Shown here piece after piece: positions 1-8,581 of a DNA stretch of 64,000 bases. Numbering within the stretch: the stretch's first letter is position 1; each line of letters opens with the position of its first letter. The DNA comes from Chryseobacterium sp. YIM B08800 (lineage in GTDB: Bacteria > Bacteroidota > Bacteroidia > Flavobacteriales > Weeksellaceae): positions 1 to 64,000 of the forward strand of contig NZ_JAPDKN010000034.1 of the NCBI RefSeq assembly GCF_026163565.1. The letters run 5' to 3'. The notes below the pieces were generated by a model that was given only the letters and a program-made list of their open reading frames with translations, was not told the origin of the DNA and ran no database searches. The translations under genes and the position numbers were made by a program.

Positions 1-302
1 TCCTTTTTTGAAAAAAAAGATTGCAACGGAAAGCGGGAAAAAGCTTCTAATTAAGTTCGAGGGTTGGAGAATGGGAGAGTTGGAGAGTTGAAGATATACT
101 TACATTATATATATGATAAAAAATGTCCCTGAAAATTTCAGAGAGAATGATATCTTCAGTAATGATTATTTCAAGAGTTAATTAAATATACTTGTGTCCT
201 TATTTATGGAAATCTTCGGAATCTTTTTTGATATGAAATAAGTTAACTTTAAAAACTTTCTCACAATAAGAAATATCAGTAATTTTGAACGAGCATAATG
301 GT
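1..302. other. Intergenic leader region at window edge
   Basis: No gene is supported here. Bases 60-95 carry a purine-rich word (GGAGAGTTGGAGAGTTG) of the same style as the inverted repeat next to folP at 3055-3117. The only other signal is the promoter box just before the DUF5686 gene. An opposite-strand open frame at 200-430 overlaps that gene's 5' end and has no protein-like features. Confidence 0.5.
280..287 (+). promoter_or_regulatory. Bacteroidota -7 promoter box (TAATTTTG)
   Basis: The sequence fits the Bacteroidota -7 consensus TAnnTTTG and lies 15 bases before the ATG at 303. It overlaps a possible TTG start at 285, so that TTG is probably promoter and not a start codon. No clear -33 element was found. 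Confidence 0.55.
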
Positions 303-2708
303 ATGAAAAGGCTTCTGAGTTTTATTTTTTTGTGGGTATTTGTTTTTGGTTTTTCGCAATCAAAAATCACTGTATTTAATGAAGCAGACAAAACTCCAAT
401 TCCCGACGCAAATGTATTATGTAATGGCAAGATTTTAGGTAAAACTAATGCTGCAGGCTTTTTGGAATTTAAAACTAAATGTAAAAATATTCAGATTGAA
501 GCTTCAGGTTTTTACAAAGAAAGTACTTTGGTAGAAAAGATTATCAAGGTTTCCCTTACCCCTACTTCATCTAAAACTTTTGCAATAGAAACAATCATTC
601 TTGAAGATAAAAGCGATCCCAGAGCTTTGGAAATCCTTAGAAAAGTAGACAAGCTTTTTAAAAGTAACTCTCCCGAAAGTCTAGATTCTTATTCCTACAA
701 ATCTTATGAAAAGGTTTCTCTCGATATCGATCAAGATAGTATTACTGCATTTAATAATGTATTCACCAACAATTTAGGATTATTTAAAAACAATAAAAAA
801 GAAGATTCCGCACAAGATGTTTCGGCAAGGAAAATTTTTGCCAACAGTAAACTTTTTCTATGGGAAAGAGCTCAGGAATTTTTATACTCTAAAAAATATG
901 GTGAAAAAATAAACATTCTTGACAACCGAATTTCCGGATTGAAACAGCCTATCTACGAAATGATTGCGCTGCAAAGCAATAGAAACAAAATCCCCAATCA
1001 GATCAAGCAGGAAAATCGCGGTTTGTACCGTTTTTTTCTTACTGACAGCATCGAAATAGATGGAAGACAAAATTATGTAATCCGTTTTCGTGAAGCCAAT
1101 TATAAAAAACCGGTAAAAAAAAGAAAATTCAGCGGTACTATATATATTGATACTCAAACGTACGGCATCAAGAAAATTGAAAGCGTAAGCAAAGAAAAAA
1201 ACGAAGGAAATATTACCAGTATTTGGACTTTTTTTAATAATAAATGGTTTCTATCCGAAGAAAGCGTGAAACTTCGTATGAGCCGGATGATGATGGGGCA
1301 AGACAATGAAAATCCCGAAAAAGAGAAAGAAAAAAAGAAAAGTTTCGGAACGTACGCTTATCTCAACTCAAAATATTTCAATTACATCTCTCCTATCGAA
1401 GAAGATCCTGAAGATTTTAAAGGCTATACTTTTTCTGTAAAAAACACTACAGGAAACACGCTTCATCTTTATCGCCCAGACCCCTTATCTCTTAGAGAAA
1501 GTCATACCTACAAAACCATTGACAGTTTAGGAAAAGTTTATAAGATCGATAGAACAGCGAGAATTTTGACGGGCTTAATTAACGGGCAGGTTCGTGTAGG
1601 AAGTTTTGATTTTGATATTGGTGAAATCGTTAATTATAACTTGTATGAAGGCTTCAGGTTGGGTTTAAAAGGTAAACTGAATGAAAATTTTGATCCTTAT
1701 TTTTCGCCAGATTATTATTTCGCTTATGGTCTACGTGATGATAAATTCAAATACGGAATTGGTATTGATATGAAAACTACGCTCGAAAAAAACTCTTATT
1801 TCAGGTTAGAATATTATGACGATGTAAATTCTTCAGGTGAATTTTACCGCCGACTTTGGACATTCAGAATGCGTATGATGAATTACGGAAACAACATCAA
1901 CAACGATAAATATTACCGTTACAAAGGCGCATCTTTATCTTATTTGAATGACGTTACCAACGGTTTAACACTCGCTTTTGCGACAAGAAGAAATTCTGAA
2001 GAAGCGTTATTTGATTATAATTTCCGCGGAAAAGGGGGAGCTTTTGAAAACTTCAATACTTTGATGACGTTAAAATATTCCCCAAATTCAACCAATATTA
2101 TGACTCCGCAAGGAAAATCTTTGATTGATCAGAAATATCCCGAGCTATATTTTAATTACGAGCAGAGTATGAAAGTTTTTGGCGGAGATTTTAATTATAC
2201 CCGTTTTGATGCCTTGTTTGTGCACAATTTTAAAACAAGATTGGGAACTACCGGCGTTCGTTTATATGGAGGTTTTCTTTTGGGTGAAGCGCCAATTTGG
2301 AAAAATTTCACCACAAATGGATTGGCTTCTCCAAGTCGGGATATTAATTTTAACCTTACTTCTTATCTCGGTTTTGCCACTTTGGAAGGTGGAAAATATT
2401 ACAACGATAAATTTATCGCTTATTATTTCACTCATAAATTACCATTCTATTTTAAGAGCATCGGTCAGAATGTGACGAGTTTTGATTTTGTGCTTCGTGG
2501 AACAATTGGAGATATGAAACATCCCGAATATCATGATTACAGATTTGAAAAGCTGGATCATTTGTATCAGGAAGTTGGATTGGAATGGAATAATTTTTTA
2601 TCATCTTACTTCAATCTCGGATTATTTTACAGGGTTGGATACTACACGACAACCAATTTTAAACAAAATTTTGCAATACAGTTTAAGCTTAAATTATTAG
2701 AGTTTTAA
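303..2708 (+). CDS. DUF5686 / carboxypeptidase-regulatory-like outer-membrane protein
   Basis: This is an exported protein of about 801 residues. Residues 1-19 form a signal peptide ending GFSQ. A carboxypeptidase-D regulatory-like beta-sandwich follows (about 22-95, with PIPDANVLCNGK and a TNAAGFLEF turn). The long remainder is rich in alternating aromatic strands and ends in a terminal Phe, as expected of an outer-membrane barrel. This arrangement matches the DUF5686 family of Bacteroidota, whose role is unknown. The ATG at 303 is chosen because the upstream TTG at 285 lies inside the promoter box and would spoil the signal peptide. It appears to be a single-gene unit followed by a GC-rich hairpin at 2713-2729. 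The family call is by recall; an envelope function is inference. Confidence 0.8.
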   Translation: MKRLLSFIFLWVFVFGFSQSKITVFNEADKTPIPDANVLCNGKILGKTNAAGFLEFKTKCKNIQIEASGFYKESTLVEKIIKVSLTPTSSKTFAIETIILEDKSDPRALEILRKVDKLFKSNSPESLDSYSYKSYEKVSLDIDQDSITAFNNVFTNNLGLFKNNKKEDSAQDVSARKIFANSKLFLWERAQEFLYSKKYGEKINILDNRISGLKQPIYEMIALQSNRNKIPNQIKQENRGLYRFFLTDSIEIDGRQNYVIRFREANYKKPVKKRKFSGTIYIDTQTYGIKKIESVSKEKNEGNITSIWTFFNNKWFLSEESVKLRMSRMMMGQDNENPEKEKEKKKSFGTYAYLNSKYFNYISPIEEDPEDFKGYTFSVKNTTGNTLHLYRPDPLSLRESHTYKTIDSLGKVYKIDRTARILTGLINGQVRVGSFDFDIGEIVNYNLYEGFRLGLKGKLNENFDPYFSPDYYFAYGLRDDKFKYGIGIDMKTTLEKNSYFRLEYYDDVNSSGEFYRRLWTFRMRMMNYGNNINNDKYYRYKGASLSYLNDVTNGLTLAFATRRNSEEALFDYNFRGKGGAFENFNTLMTLKYSPNSTNIMTPQGKSLIDQKYPELYFNYEQSMKVFGGDFNYTRFDALFVHNFKTRLGTTGVRLYGGFLLGEAPIWKNFTTNGLASPSRDINFNLTSYLGFATLEGGKYYNDKFIAYYFTHKLPFYFKSIGQNVTSFDFVLRGTIGDMKHPEYHDYRFEKLDHLYQEVGLEWNNFLSSYFNLGLFYRVGYYTTTNFKQNFAIQFKLKLLEF

Positions 2709-2712
2709 AATT

Positions 2713-2729
2713 CCCCTCCTTTGGAGGGG
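2713..2729. repeat. CCCCTCC/GGAGGGG hairpin, repeat-like 3' element
   Basis: A perfect 7-bp GC stem with a TTT loop lies 4 bases after the DUF5686 stop codon. It is followed by a G-rich stretch (GGGTGGCG, then GACGGGGTGG) and not by a T run, so it is better read as a dispersed intergenic repeat than a classical terminator. I recall this wording as common between genes in Flavobacteriia; its copy number elsewhere in the genome cannot be seen here. Confidence 0.5.
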
Positions 2730-2798
2730 TGGCGAAAATTTGGAAGAATTTTTGACGGGGTGGTAAAAAAATAACAATTAATATTTAAAAATAAATCA

Positions 2799-3035
2799 AT
2801 GAAAAAAATAGAAATAAAAGCAGAACAGTTTTTTGAATTATTAAAACTAAAAGACACTTCAATGTGGTCTGTTTTTGCTCAAATGATTGATGGGGAAGAA
2901 AAAGAAATCATTTTTTTAGATAACGAAGAAAAAATACTTTTCAATTATATTCTTCCTTCAAATCCAGAAAAACTGGAAGAAGACCGTAAGGAATTTTCTA
3001 AGCAGTTTTCTGATAAACTATCAAGCCTTAATTAG
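2799..3035 (+). CDS. Small hypothetical protein, 78 aa
   Basis: A short cytoplasmic protein starting MKKIEIKAEQFFELL. It has no signal peptide, no cysteines and no membrane segment. It is charged, with a helical C-terminal third (KLEEDRKEFSKQFSDKL). I do not recognise the family. A plausible ATG follows an A-rich stretch, and codon use is like the neighbours, so it is probably real. It sits between the DUF5686 gene and the convergent folP gene, and nothing in the context suggests a function. Confidence 0.55.
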   Translation: MKKIEIKAEQFFELLKLKDTSMWSVFAQMIDGEEKEIIFLDNEEKILFNYILPSNPEKLEEDRKEFSKQFSDKLSSLN

Positions 3036-3054
3036 GTTGGAGGGTTTTAGTGTC

Positions 3055-3117
3055 GGAGAGTTTTAGAGATTTAGCGATTCTGAATCACACAATTACTCCT
3101 TAACTCTAAAACTCTCC
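3055..3117. repeat. Inverted repeat, 14-bp perfect arms
   Basis: GGAGAGTTTTAGAG at 3055-3068 is the exact reverse complement of 3104-3117. The 35-base loop is AT-rich. The same AG/CT-rich word continues rightward into the 3' end of folP (to about 3151). It lies between two convergent genes and could act as a terminator, but it has no clean T run. It is probably a dispersed repeat element. Confidence 0.6.
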
Positions 3118-3121
3118 ACTC

Positions 3122-3976
3122 TCAAACACGACCACTCTCCCACTCTAAAACACAGTTCTTTGCTTCCACAACATCATGAACCCGAAGGATTTTTGCTCCT
3201 TGTTCCAAAACTTTTAAATGCAGTTTTTGAGTTTCTTCGTTGATCTCTAAAGGTGATCTTCCTAAAGGTTTATAAATAAAAGATTTTCTTGAAATGCCTA
3301 TCAGTAAAGGATATTTTCCAAAACCTAAGAATGCGACCTCATTGATCATTTTCATCTGATCTTCCACTGTTTTCCCAAAACCAAAACCGGGATCTAGAAT
3401 AATGTCTTTGATTCCTTTTTGTAATAGTTCGTTCGTTTTTTTTGTAAAATATTGATTAACATTCAAAGTAATATCATCAAAATTTACTTTGTCATGCATT
3501 GTTTGGTAAGAAGGATTAACGTGCATCAGAATATAAGGAAGCTTTGTTTCAGCAACTACATCAAACATTTTTTCATCAAACTGTCCGCCTGAAATATCGT
3601 TAACAAGATCAATTCCTTCGTTAAAGCCAAATTTCACCGTTTCAGCATAAAAAGTATCCAGAGAAATTAAAGCTTCAGGAAACTCTTTTTTGATTTCTGA
3701 AATTATAGTTCCAATTCTTCTGATTTCCTCATCACTACTCAGAAATTCAGCATTCGGTCTTGTAGATTGGGGACCGATATCAATAATTTCTCCTCCATCA
3801 TTCAATATTTTTTCAGCGTGTTGCAATGCTGATTTTTCATTATTAAATTTTCCGCCGTCAGAAAAAGAATCAGGCGTAAGATTTAGAATTCCCATGATCT
3901 TTGGCGAACTTAAATCGACTAATCTTCCGTTGCAGTTTAATGAATGATTTTTGATGAATGATGAATGATTTTCCAT
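3122..3976 (-). CDS. folP: Dihydropteroate synthase
   Basis: FolP condenses 6-hydroxymethyl-7,8-dihydropterin pyrophosphate with p-aminobenzoate to give 7,8-dihydropteroate in folate synthesis. Family motifs appear in order: MGILNLTPDSFSDGG (pterin/pyrophosphate loop), IIDIGPQSTRP, DISGG, ILDPGFGFGKT and LLIGISRKSFI. The length of 284 aa is normal. I chose the ATG at 3976 (MENHSSF) over an upstream in-frame start at 4012, because a -7 promoter box occupies 3981-3988 and the longer start would precede the promoter. The last nine or so codons lie in the repeat-derived CT-rich sequence, so the C-terminus is probably lineage-specific. It is divergent from the DUF1599-led operon. Confidence 0.95.
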   Translation of the reverse strand: MENHSSFIKNHSLNCNGRLVDLSSPKIMGILNLTPDSFSDGGKFNNEKSALQHAEKILNDGGEIIDIGPQSTRPNAEFLSSDEEIRRIGTIISEIKKEFPEALISLDTFYAETVKFGFNEGIDLVNDISGGQFDEKMFDVVAETKLPYILMHVNPSYQTMHDKVNFDDITLNVNQYFTKKTNELLQKGIKDIILDPGFGFGKTVEDQMKMINEVAFLGFGKYPLLIGISRKSFIYKPLGRSPLEINEETQKLHLKVLEQGAKILRVHDVVEAKNCVLEWESGRV

Positions 3977-3980
3977 AACA

Positions 3981-3988
3981 CAAAAATA
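3981..3988 (-). promoter_or_regulatory. -7 box of folP (TATTTTTG), leaderless arrangement
   Basis: On the minus strand this reads TATTTTTG, matching TAnnTTTG. Only four bases separate it from the folP ATG at 3976. Transcription starting a few bases after the box would make the mRNA start at or next to the initiation codon. Confidence 0.5.
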
Positions 3989-4063
3989 CGACTTCTGGCT
4001 TCTTACTTCCAAGTTATAGCCAAAAAACTGCGCCCTGATTCCTCTTACCTAAAACCTAATTTG

Positions 4064-4071
4064 TATCTTTG
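4064..4071 (+). promoter_or_regulatory. -7 box (TATCTTTG) of the DUF1599 operon
   Basis: It matches TAnnTTTG 17 bases before the ATG at 4089, within the 112-base divergent spacer shared with folP. Confidence 0.55.
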
Positions 4072-4088
4072 AAAGATTAAGAAAATTT

Positions 4089-4652
4089 ATGTCAAAAACT
4101 TCAGTACAGTTCGGTAAAATCATCAATGAATGTCGTGATCTTTTCAGTAAAAAAATGCATGATTATGGTGCAGCGTGGAGAGTTTTGCGCCCAAGCTCAA
4201 TTACGGATCAGATTTATATTAAAGTCAACAGAATCCGCACGTTACAGATGACTGATGTAAAGATGATTGACGAAAGCGAAGAAGGAGAATTTATTGCTAT
4301 CGTTAATTACTCAATTATCGGACTAATTCAGTTAGAGAAAGGTCTTTCGAACGATTTTAATGAAGATCCTACAGAAATTTTAAATCTTTACGATAAATAT
4401 TCTGCTGAAGCGCAAGCTTTAATGGAAAAGAAAAATCATGATTACGGTGAAGCATGGAGAGATATGAGAATTTCTTCTATCACCGATTTAATTTATCAAA
4501 AAGTATTGAGAACCAAACAGATTGAAGACAATCAGGGGAAAACTTTGGTTTCTGAAGGTTTGGATGCCAATTATTTTGACATGTTGAATTATGCAGTTTT
4601 CTGTCTTATTAAGTTTTCTGAACAAACAATTCCAAACGAACCCAAAAACTAA
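4089..4652 (+). CDS. DUF1599 domain protein with an internal duplication
   Basis: A cytoplasmic protein of 187 aa made of two copies of the DUF1599 motif. The first, near residues 17-45, reads KKMHDYGAAW followed by SSITDQIYIKV. The second, near 115-145, reads KKNHDYGEAW followed by SSITDLIYQKV. The repeated HDYG(A/E)AW motif suggests a duplicated nucleotide-binding or structural unit, but no biochemical role is known to me. The next gene begins six bases after its stop, so the two are probably co-transcribed. As I recall, folP, DUF1599, DoxX-like and tpiA genes are often neighbours in Flavobacteriia. Confidence 0.85.
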   Translation: MSKTSVQFGKIINECRDLFSKKMHDYGAAWRVLRPSSITDQIYIKVNRIRTLQMTDVKMIDESEEGEFIAIVNYSIIGLIQLEKGLSNDFNEDPTEILNLYDKYSAEAQALMEKKNHDYGEAWRDMRISSITDLIYQKVLRTKQIEDNQGKTLVSEGLDANYFDMLNYAVFCLIKFSEQTIPNEPKN

Positions 4653-4658
4653 TTAATT

Positions 4659-5768
4659 ATGATCAAAGGTTTATTACGTTTTATTATCGCTGTTATTTTC
4701 ATCGCTTCAGGTTTTGTAAAAGCTGTAGATTTGGTAGGTTTTTCCTTTAAAATGGAGGAATATTTTTCGCCATCGGTCTTTAATATGCCGTTTTTGGAGA
4801 AATTCGCCTTGCTTTTTTCAATTATCGTGGTAGTTCTTGAATTGTTCTTAGGCTTTTTATTATTACTAAAATTAAAACTGAAATTCACGCTTTCTGCATT
4901 GATTGCACTTTGTATTTTCTTTGGATTTTTAACGTTTTATTCAGCATACTTTAATGTAGTAACCGACTGTGGATGTTTTGGTGATGCGATTAAATTTACA
5001 CCTTGGGAAAGCTTTGTGAAAGACGTTGTGCTTTTGGTTGGGCTGATTATTCTTTTCGTTTTATATAGAAAAGAATTCAAGAAAAAAGATGCTTACGGTG
5101 GGAGCAATAAACCCGAAAATAATAAATTCAAATCAATCATTTTAGGTATTTTATCTTTAGGCATGATTGTGATTATGGCTATTGGAATCATCAACGAGCC
5201 AATTATCGATTTCCGTGATTATAAAATAGGAACTGATTTGAAAGCTGAAAAAGCTAAAATCCTGAAAAATCCGTTTGAATACAAGACTTTTTACTCCATG
5301 AAAAACACTAAAACCGGTGAAGTTTTAAAGGTAAATTCTGACGATTATGTAAACCAGACAAAATATTGGGAAGAAGGTTCGCCCTGGAAAATTGAAGAAG
5401 GTAAAAACGAATCTAAACTTGTAAAAGAAGGTTATAAATCTGAAATTGTAAAATTCAAAATTGAAGATCCTACAGGAATTGATTTAACTGATGAAGTTAT
5501 CAATGCACCAAAAGCGATTTTAGTTTTTTCTTATCATCCGAAAGAAGTTTCTCCGGAATTAATTAAAAACGTAGAAGCAAAAGTAAATGCTCAGAAAGGA
5601 GCTGTAATTTACGGTGTTTCTACCGATCAAAATACTTTTAAAACCATTAAAAACGCAATGATGGACGGTACTGCTATCAAAACCATTGCAAGAAGCAATC
5701 CTTTTGTATTGGTTTTAGAAAAAGGAAAAATTGTTGACAAACAACCTGCAAAATATTACGTTGATTAG
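4659..5768 (+). CDS. BT_3928-type DoxX/MauE-like membrane protein
   Basis: A 369-aa inner-membrane protein. About four hydrophobic segments lie in residues 5-150, including a DCGCFGDAIKFTPW motif between membrane segments that is typical of the MauE/DoxX-like group and suggests thiol redox chemistry. A further membrane segment lies near 165-185. The soluble C-terminal half ends in a thioredoxin-fold-like stretch (KAILVFSYHP, then GAVIYGVSTD) without a CxxC. It follows DUF1599 by six bases. Family assignment is by recall of the Bacteroidota BT_3928 group; the redox role is inference. Confidence 0.75.
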   Translation: MIKGLLRFIIAVIFIASGFVKAVDLVGFSFKMEEYFSPSVFNMPFLEKFALLFSIIVVVLELFLGFLLLLKLKLKFTLSALIALCIFFGFLTFYSAYFNVVTDCGCFGDAIKFTPWESFVKDVVLLVGLIILFVLYRKEFKKKDAYGGSNKPENNKFKSIILGILSLGMIVIMAIGIINEPIIDFRDYKIGTDLKAEKAKILKNPFEYKTFYSMKNTKTGEVLKVNSDDYVNQTKYWEEGSPWKIEEGKNESKLVKEGYKSEIVKFKIEDPTGIDLTDEVINAPKAILVFSYHPKEVSPELIKNVEAKVNAQKGAVIYGVSTDQNTFKTIKNAMMDGTAIKTIARSNPFVLVLEKGKIVDKQPAKYYVD

Positions 5769-5844
5769 AATTTTATAGTCAATTTTAAAACCAGGAAACT
5801 AGGAAAACATTAAACTTAGAACATTAAACTTTAAATATATAAAA

Positions 5845-6195
5845 ATGCATAAATCAAATAAATCTATCGCCGGTTATCACTTATTAATGATTCTTTCTTC
5901 TGTTGACGGAGAATTTGCTCCTGAAGAAGGAATGTTGGTACAGCAATATCTTGCTGATGAATTTCCTTTTAAAATGAATTTAGATAACGAATTGGAAACT
6001 ATTGCATTGCTTCAGCCTGAAGAATGGAAAGATCATTTTGAATTTCACGGACGTTGTTTCCTTGAGGATTCTACGGAAAAAGAACGTTTAAATTTTATCA
6101 AGTTTGCCAAAACTCTGATTAAAGCTGATGATAAAGTGACAGACGAAGAACATACTTTCTACGTTCTTTTGAAAAATCTTTGGAATCTGAAGTAA
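5845..6195 (+). CDS. TerB-like small protein
   Basis: A 116-aa cytoplasmic protein with the two-part helical TerB pattern. HLLMILSSVDGEFAPEEG near residue 13 and LIKADDKVTDEEHTFYVLL near residue 92 are the usual acidic loops of the TerB fold. No signal peptide or membrane segment is present. TerB-fold proteins often act as envelope or stress adaptors, but the specific role here is unknown. It lies in the same orientation as the genes either side, 76 bases after the DoxX-like gene and 24 bases before the oligopeptidase. Confidence 0.65.
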   Translation: MHKSNKSIAGYHLLMILSSVDGEFAPEEGMLVQQYLADEFPFKMNLDNELETIALLQPEEWKDHFEFHGRCFLEDSTEKERLNFIKFAKTLIKADDKVTDEEHTFYVLLKNLWNLK

Positions 6196-6219
6196 AATCA
6201 CCAAAACAAAAATACAATT

Positions 6220-8352
6220 ATGAAAAAAATTTGCTTATCCCTATTAATAATGAGTATGAGTACAGCCCCATTTCAGTCTCAGATATTTCCTGATCTAAAA
6301 GCCCCGATTGCCGAAAAGAAACAGCATTTAAGAAATATTCACGGCGATAAGGTAAATGATCCTTATTACTGGATGATTGATTTTTTCAAAAAAGGAAGAG
6401 ATTCTACGCAGGTTGTAGAATATTTAACCTCTGAAAATTCTTACTGGGAAAGCATGATGAAAGATACAGAACCTTTCAGAGAAAAGCTTTTTCAGGAAAT
6501 GAAAGCAAGAATCAAGGAAAAAGATGAGTCTGTACCTGTTTTCAGAAAAGGATATTACTATTACACAAGAACAGAAACAGGAAAACAATACTTCAAATAT
6601 TGCAGAAAAAAAGGAAACCTAAGTGCTCCAGAAGAAATTATTCTGGATGTAGATCAGCTTGCAGAAGGTCATGCTTATTATTCGGCATCGGGTTTCAGTA
6701 TCAGTCCTGATAATTCTAAAATGATTTACGGAGTTGATGATGTTTCAAGAAGACAGTATAAATTATTTTTAAAAGACCTTAACACCGGAAAAACAACCGA
6801 TCTAGGAATTAAAAATACAACAGGTTCTGCAACGTGGGCAAATGACAACAAAACCATTTTCTACACCGGAAAAAATCCTGAAACGCTCTTAACAGAGAAA
6901 ATTTTCAGGCATTCTTTAGGAACTGATCCTTCAAAAGATGTTTTGGTGTACGAAGAAAAAGACAAAACCAATTATATTGGCGTAGGAAAATCGAAGAACG
7001 AAAAAATCATTATGATTGTTTCTTCGGCAACAACTTCTTCAGAAACAAGATACATCAATGCAGATGAACCGAATGCGGCTTTCAAGGTTTTCCAGCCAAG
7101 AATGAAAGATGTTTTGTATGATGTAACTCCTTTAGAAGATAAGTTTTTAATCACAACCAACAAAGATGCGCTTAATTTCAAAGTGATGGAAACTCCTTTG
7201 GATAAAACAGGCGATGAAAGCTGGAAAGATTTCATGCCACACCGAAAAGATGTTTTGATGGAAGGAATCAGTGAGTTTAAAAACTATCTTGTTTTCAGTG
7301 AAAGACAAAACGGACTTTCGCAATTGGTCATTTTGGATAGAAGAACTAATAAACGGGAATTTTTAAAGTTTGATGAACCAACTTACACGGTTTATCCATC
7401 AGGAAACCCTGAATACAATACAGATTATTTCAGATTTGGGTATACTTCGATGATTACTCCGAGTTCACAGTATGAGCAAAATTTACAAACAGGAAAAAGA
7501 ACTTTATTAAAGCAACAGGAAATTTTAGGCGGTTATAATAAAGCTAATTATGTCACCGAAAGACTTTTCGCCACTGCAAAAGACGGTACAAAAATTCCGA
7601 TTTCAATTGTTTATAAAAAAGGATATAAAAAAGACGGCAAAAACCCACTTCTACTCTACGCTTACGGATCGTACGGAAACTCAATGAATGCGACATTCAG
7701 CAGTACAAGACTGAGTCTTTTAGACCGAGGTTTTGCTTTTGCGATTGCGCATATTCGTGGTGGACAAGAAATGGGAAGACAATGGTATGAAGACGGAAAA
7801 ATGATGAAAAAGAAAAACACATTTACCGATTTTATCGACGTTGGAGAATATTTAGTTAAAGAAAAATACACTTCACCAAAACATTTGTATGCTCAAGGAG
7901 GAAGCGCAGGTGGACTTTTGATGGGTGCAGTTGTGAACATGAAACCTGAACTTTGGAATGGAGCCATTGCACAGGTTCCTTTCGTAGACGTTGTTAACAC
8001 CATGTTGGATGAAAGTATTCCTTTGACAACGAATGAATATGATGAATGGGGAAATCCTAACAACAAAGCAGCCTACGATTATATGAAATCTTATTCTCCG
8101 TATGAAAATATTGAGCGAAAAAATTATCCGAACCTCCTTGTTACAACAGGATTACATGATTCTCAGGTACAGTATTTTGAACCTGCAAAATGGGTAGCCA
8201 AATTAAGAGATTTAAAAACAGACAAAAATGTTTTGTTCTTAAAAACAGATATGGATTACGGTCATGGAGGTGCTTCCGGAAGATTTGATTACCTGAAAGA
8301 TATTGCGCTGGAATATGCTTTCATGTTTAAACTGGAGGGAATTAATAAATAA
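6220..8352 (+). CDS. S9A family peptidase (oligopeptidase B / prolyl oligopeptidase type)
   Basis: A 710-aa serine peptidase. An N-terminal signal-like segment (residues 1-20) suggests export to the periplasm, unlike cytoplasmic oligopeptidase B. A beta-propeller of about residues 70-420 is followed by an alpha/beta-hydrolase domain. The catalytic triad is visible: Ser562 in GGSAGGLL, Asp647 in LHDSQV and His682 in GHGGASG. The FEPAKWV stretch after the Asp is typical of oligopeptidase B (cleavage after basic residues), but prolyl specificity cannot be excluded. Length fits the family. Confidence 0.9.
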   Translation: MKKICLSLLIMSMSTAPFQSQIFPDLKAPIAEKKQHLRNIHGDKVNDPYYWMIDFFKKGRDSTQVVEYLTSENSYWESMMKDTEPFREKLFQEMKARIKEKDESVPVFRKGYYYYTRTETGKQYFKYCRKKGNLSAPEEIILDVDQLAEGHAYYSASGFSISPDNSKMIYGVDDVSRRQYKLFLKDLNTGKTTDLGIKNTTGSATWANDNKTIFYTGKNPETLLTEKIFRHSLGTDPSKDVLVYEEKDKTNYIGVGKSKNEKIIMIVSSATTSSETRYINADEPNAAFKVFQPRMKDVLYDVTPLEDKFLITTNKDALNFKVMETPLDKTGDESWKDFMPHRKDVLMEGISEFKNYLVFSERQNGLSQLVILDRRTNKREFLKFDEPTYTVYPSGNPEYNTDYFRFGYTSMITPSSQYEQNLQTGKRTLLKQQEILGGYNKANYVTERLFATAKDGTKIPISIVYKKGYKKDGKNPLLLYAYGSYGNSMNATFSSTRLSLLDRGFAFAIAHIRGGQEMGRQWYEDGKMMKKKNTFTDFIDVGEYLVKEKYTSPKHLYAQGGSAGGLLMGAVVNMKPELWNGAIAQVPFVDVVNTMLDESIPLTTNEYDEWGNPNNKAAYDYMKSYSPYENIERKNYPNLLVTTGLHDSQVQYFEPAKWVAKLRDLKTDKNVLFLKTDMDYGHGGASGRFDYLKDIALEYAFMFKLEGINK

Positions 8353-8365
8353 CACAAAAATATTC

Positions 8366-8528
8366 TTAACGCAATGCTCGCAAAGTTTTTTTAGCAACTT
8401 GAAAATATTTTTCGTTCGCAAAGGCACTTCGTTCAGCAAAGACAAACAGCGAACATAGCTGAGTGAAACGCCTTTGCGAACGAAATAATAATGAGCATGT
8501 AAGCTTGCTTTGCGAGCATTGCGTTTAA
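8366..8528. repeat. Long nested inverted repeat (about 163 nt) between oligopeptidase and tpiA
   Basis: Outer arms: TTAACGCAATGCTCGCAAAG at 8366-8385 pairs with 8508-8528 with one extra base. Inner arms: TTCGTTCGCAAAGGC at 8411-8425 pairs perfectly with 8470-8484. The centre contains more short complementary pieces (GTTCAGC with GCTGAGT). The element fills nearly the whole 229-base spacer and carries no credible reading frame. It could be a structured RNA, a mobile palindromic element or a processing site. Confidence 0.7.
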
Positions 8529-8581
8529 ATAAAAATTGATATTAAATAAAACAAAAGAAATAAAAAGATAATATAGAAACT

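Noticed and set aside
285..302. TTG start for the DUF5686 gene at 285
   Set aside because: It lies in the TAATTTTG promoter box and would add six residues before a normal signal peptide.
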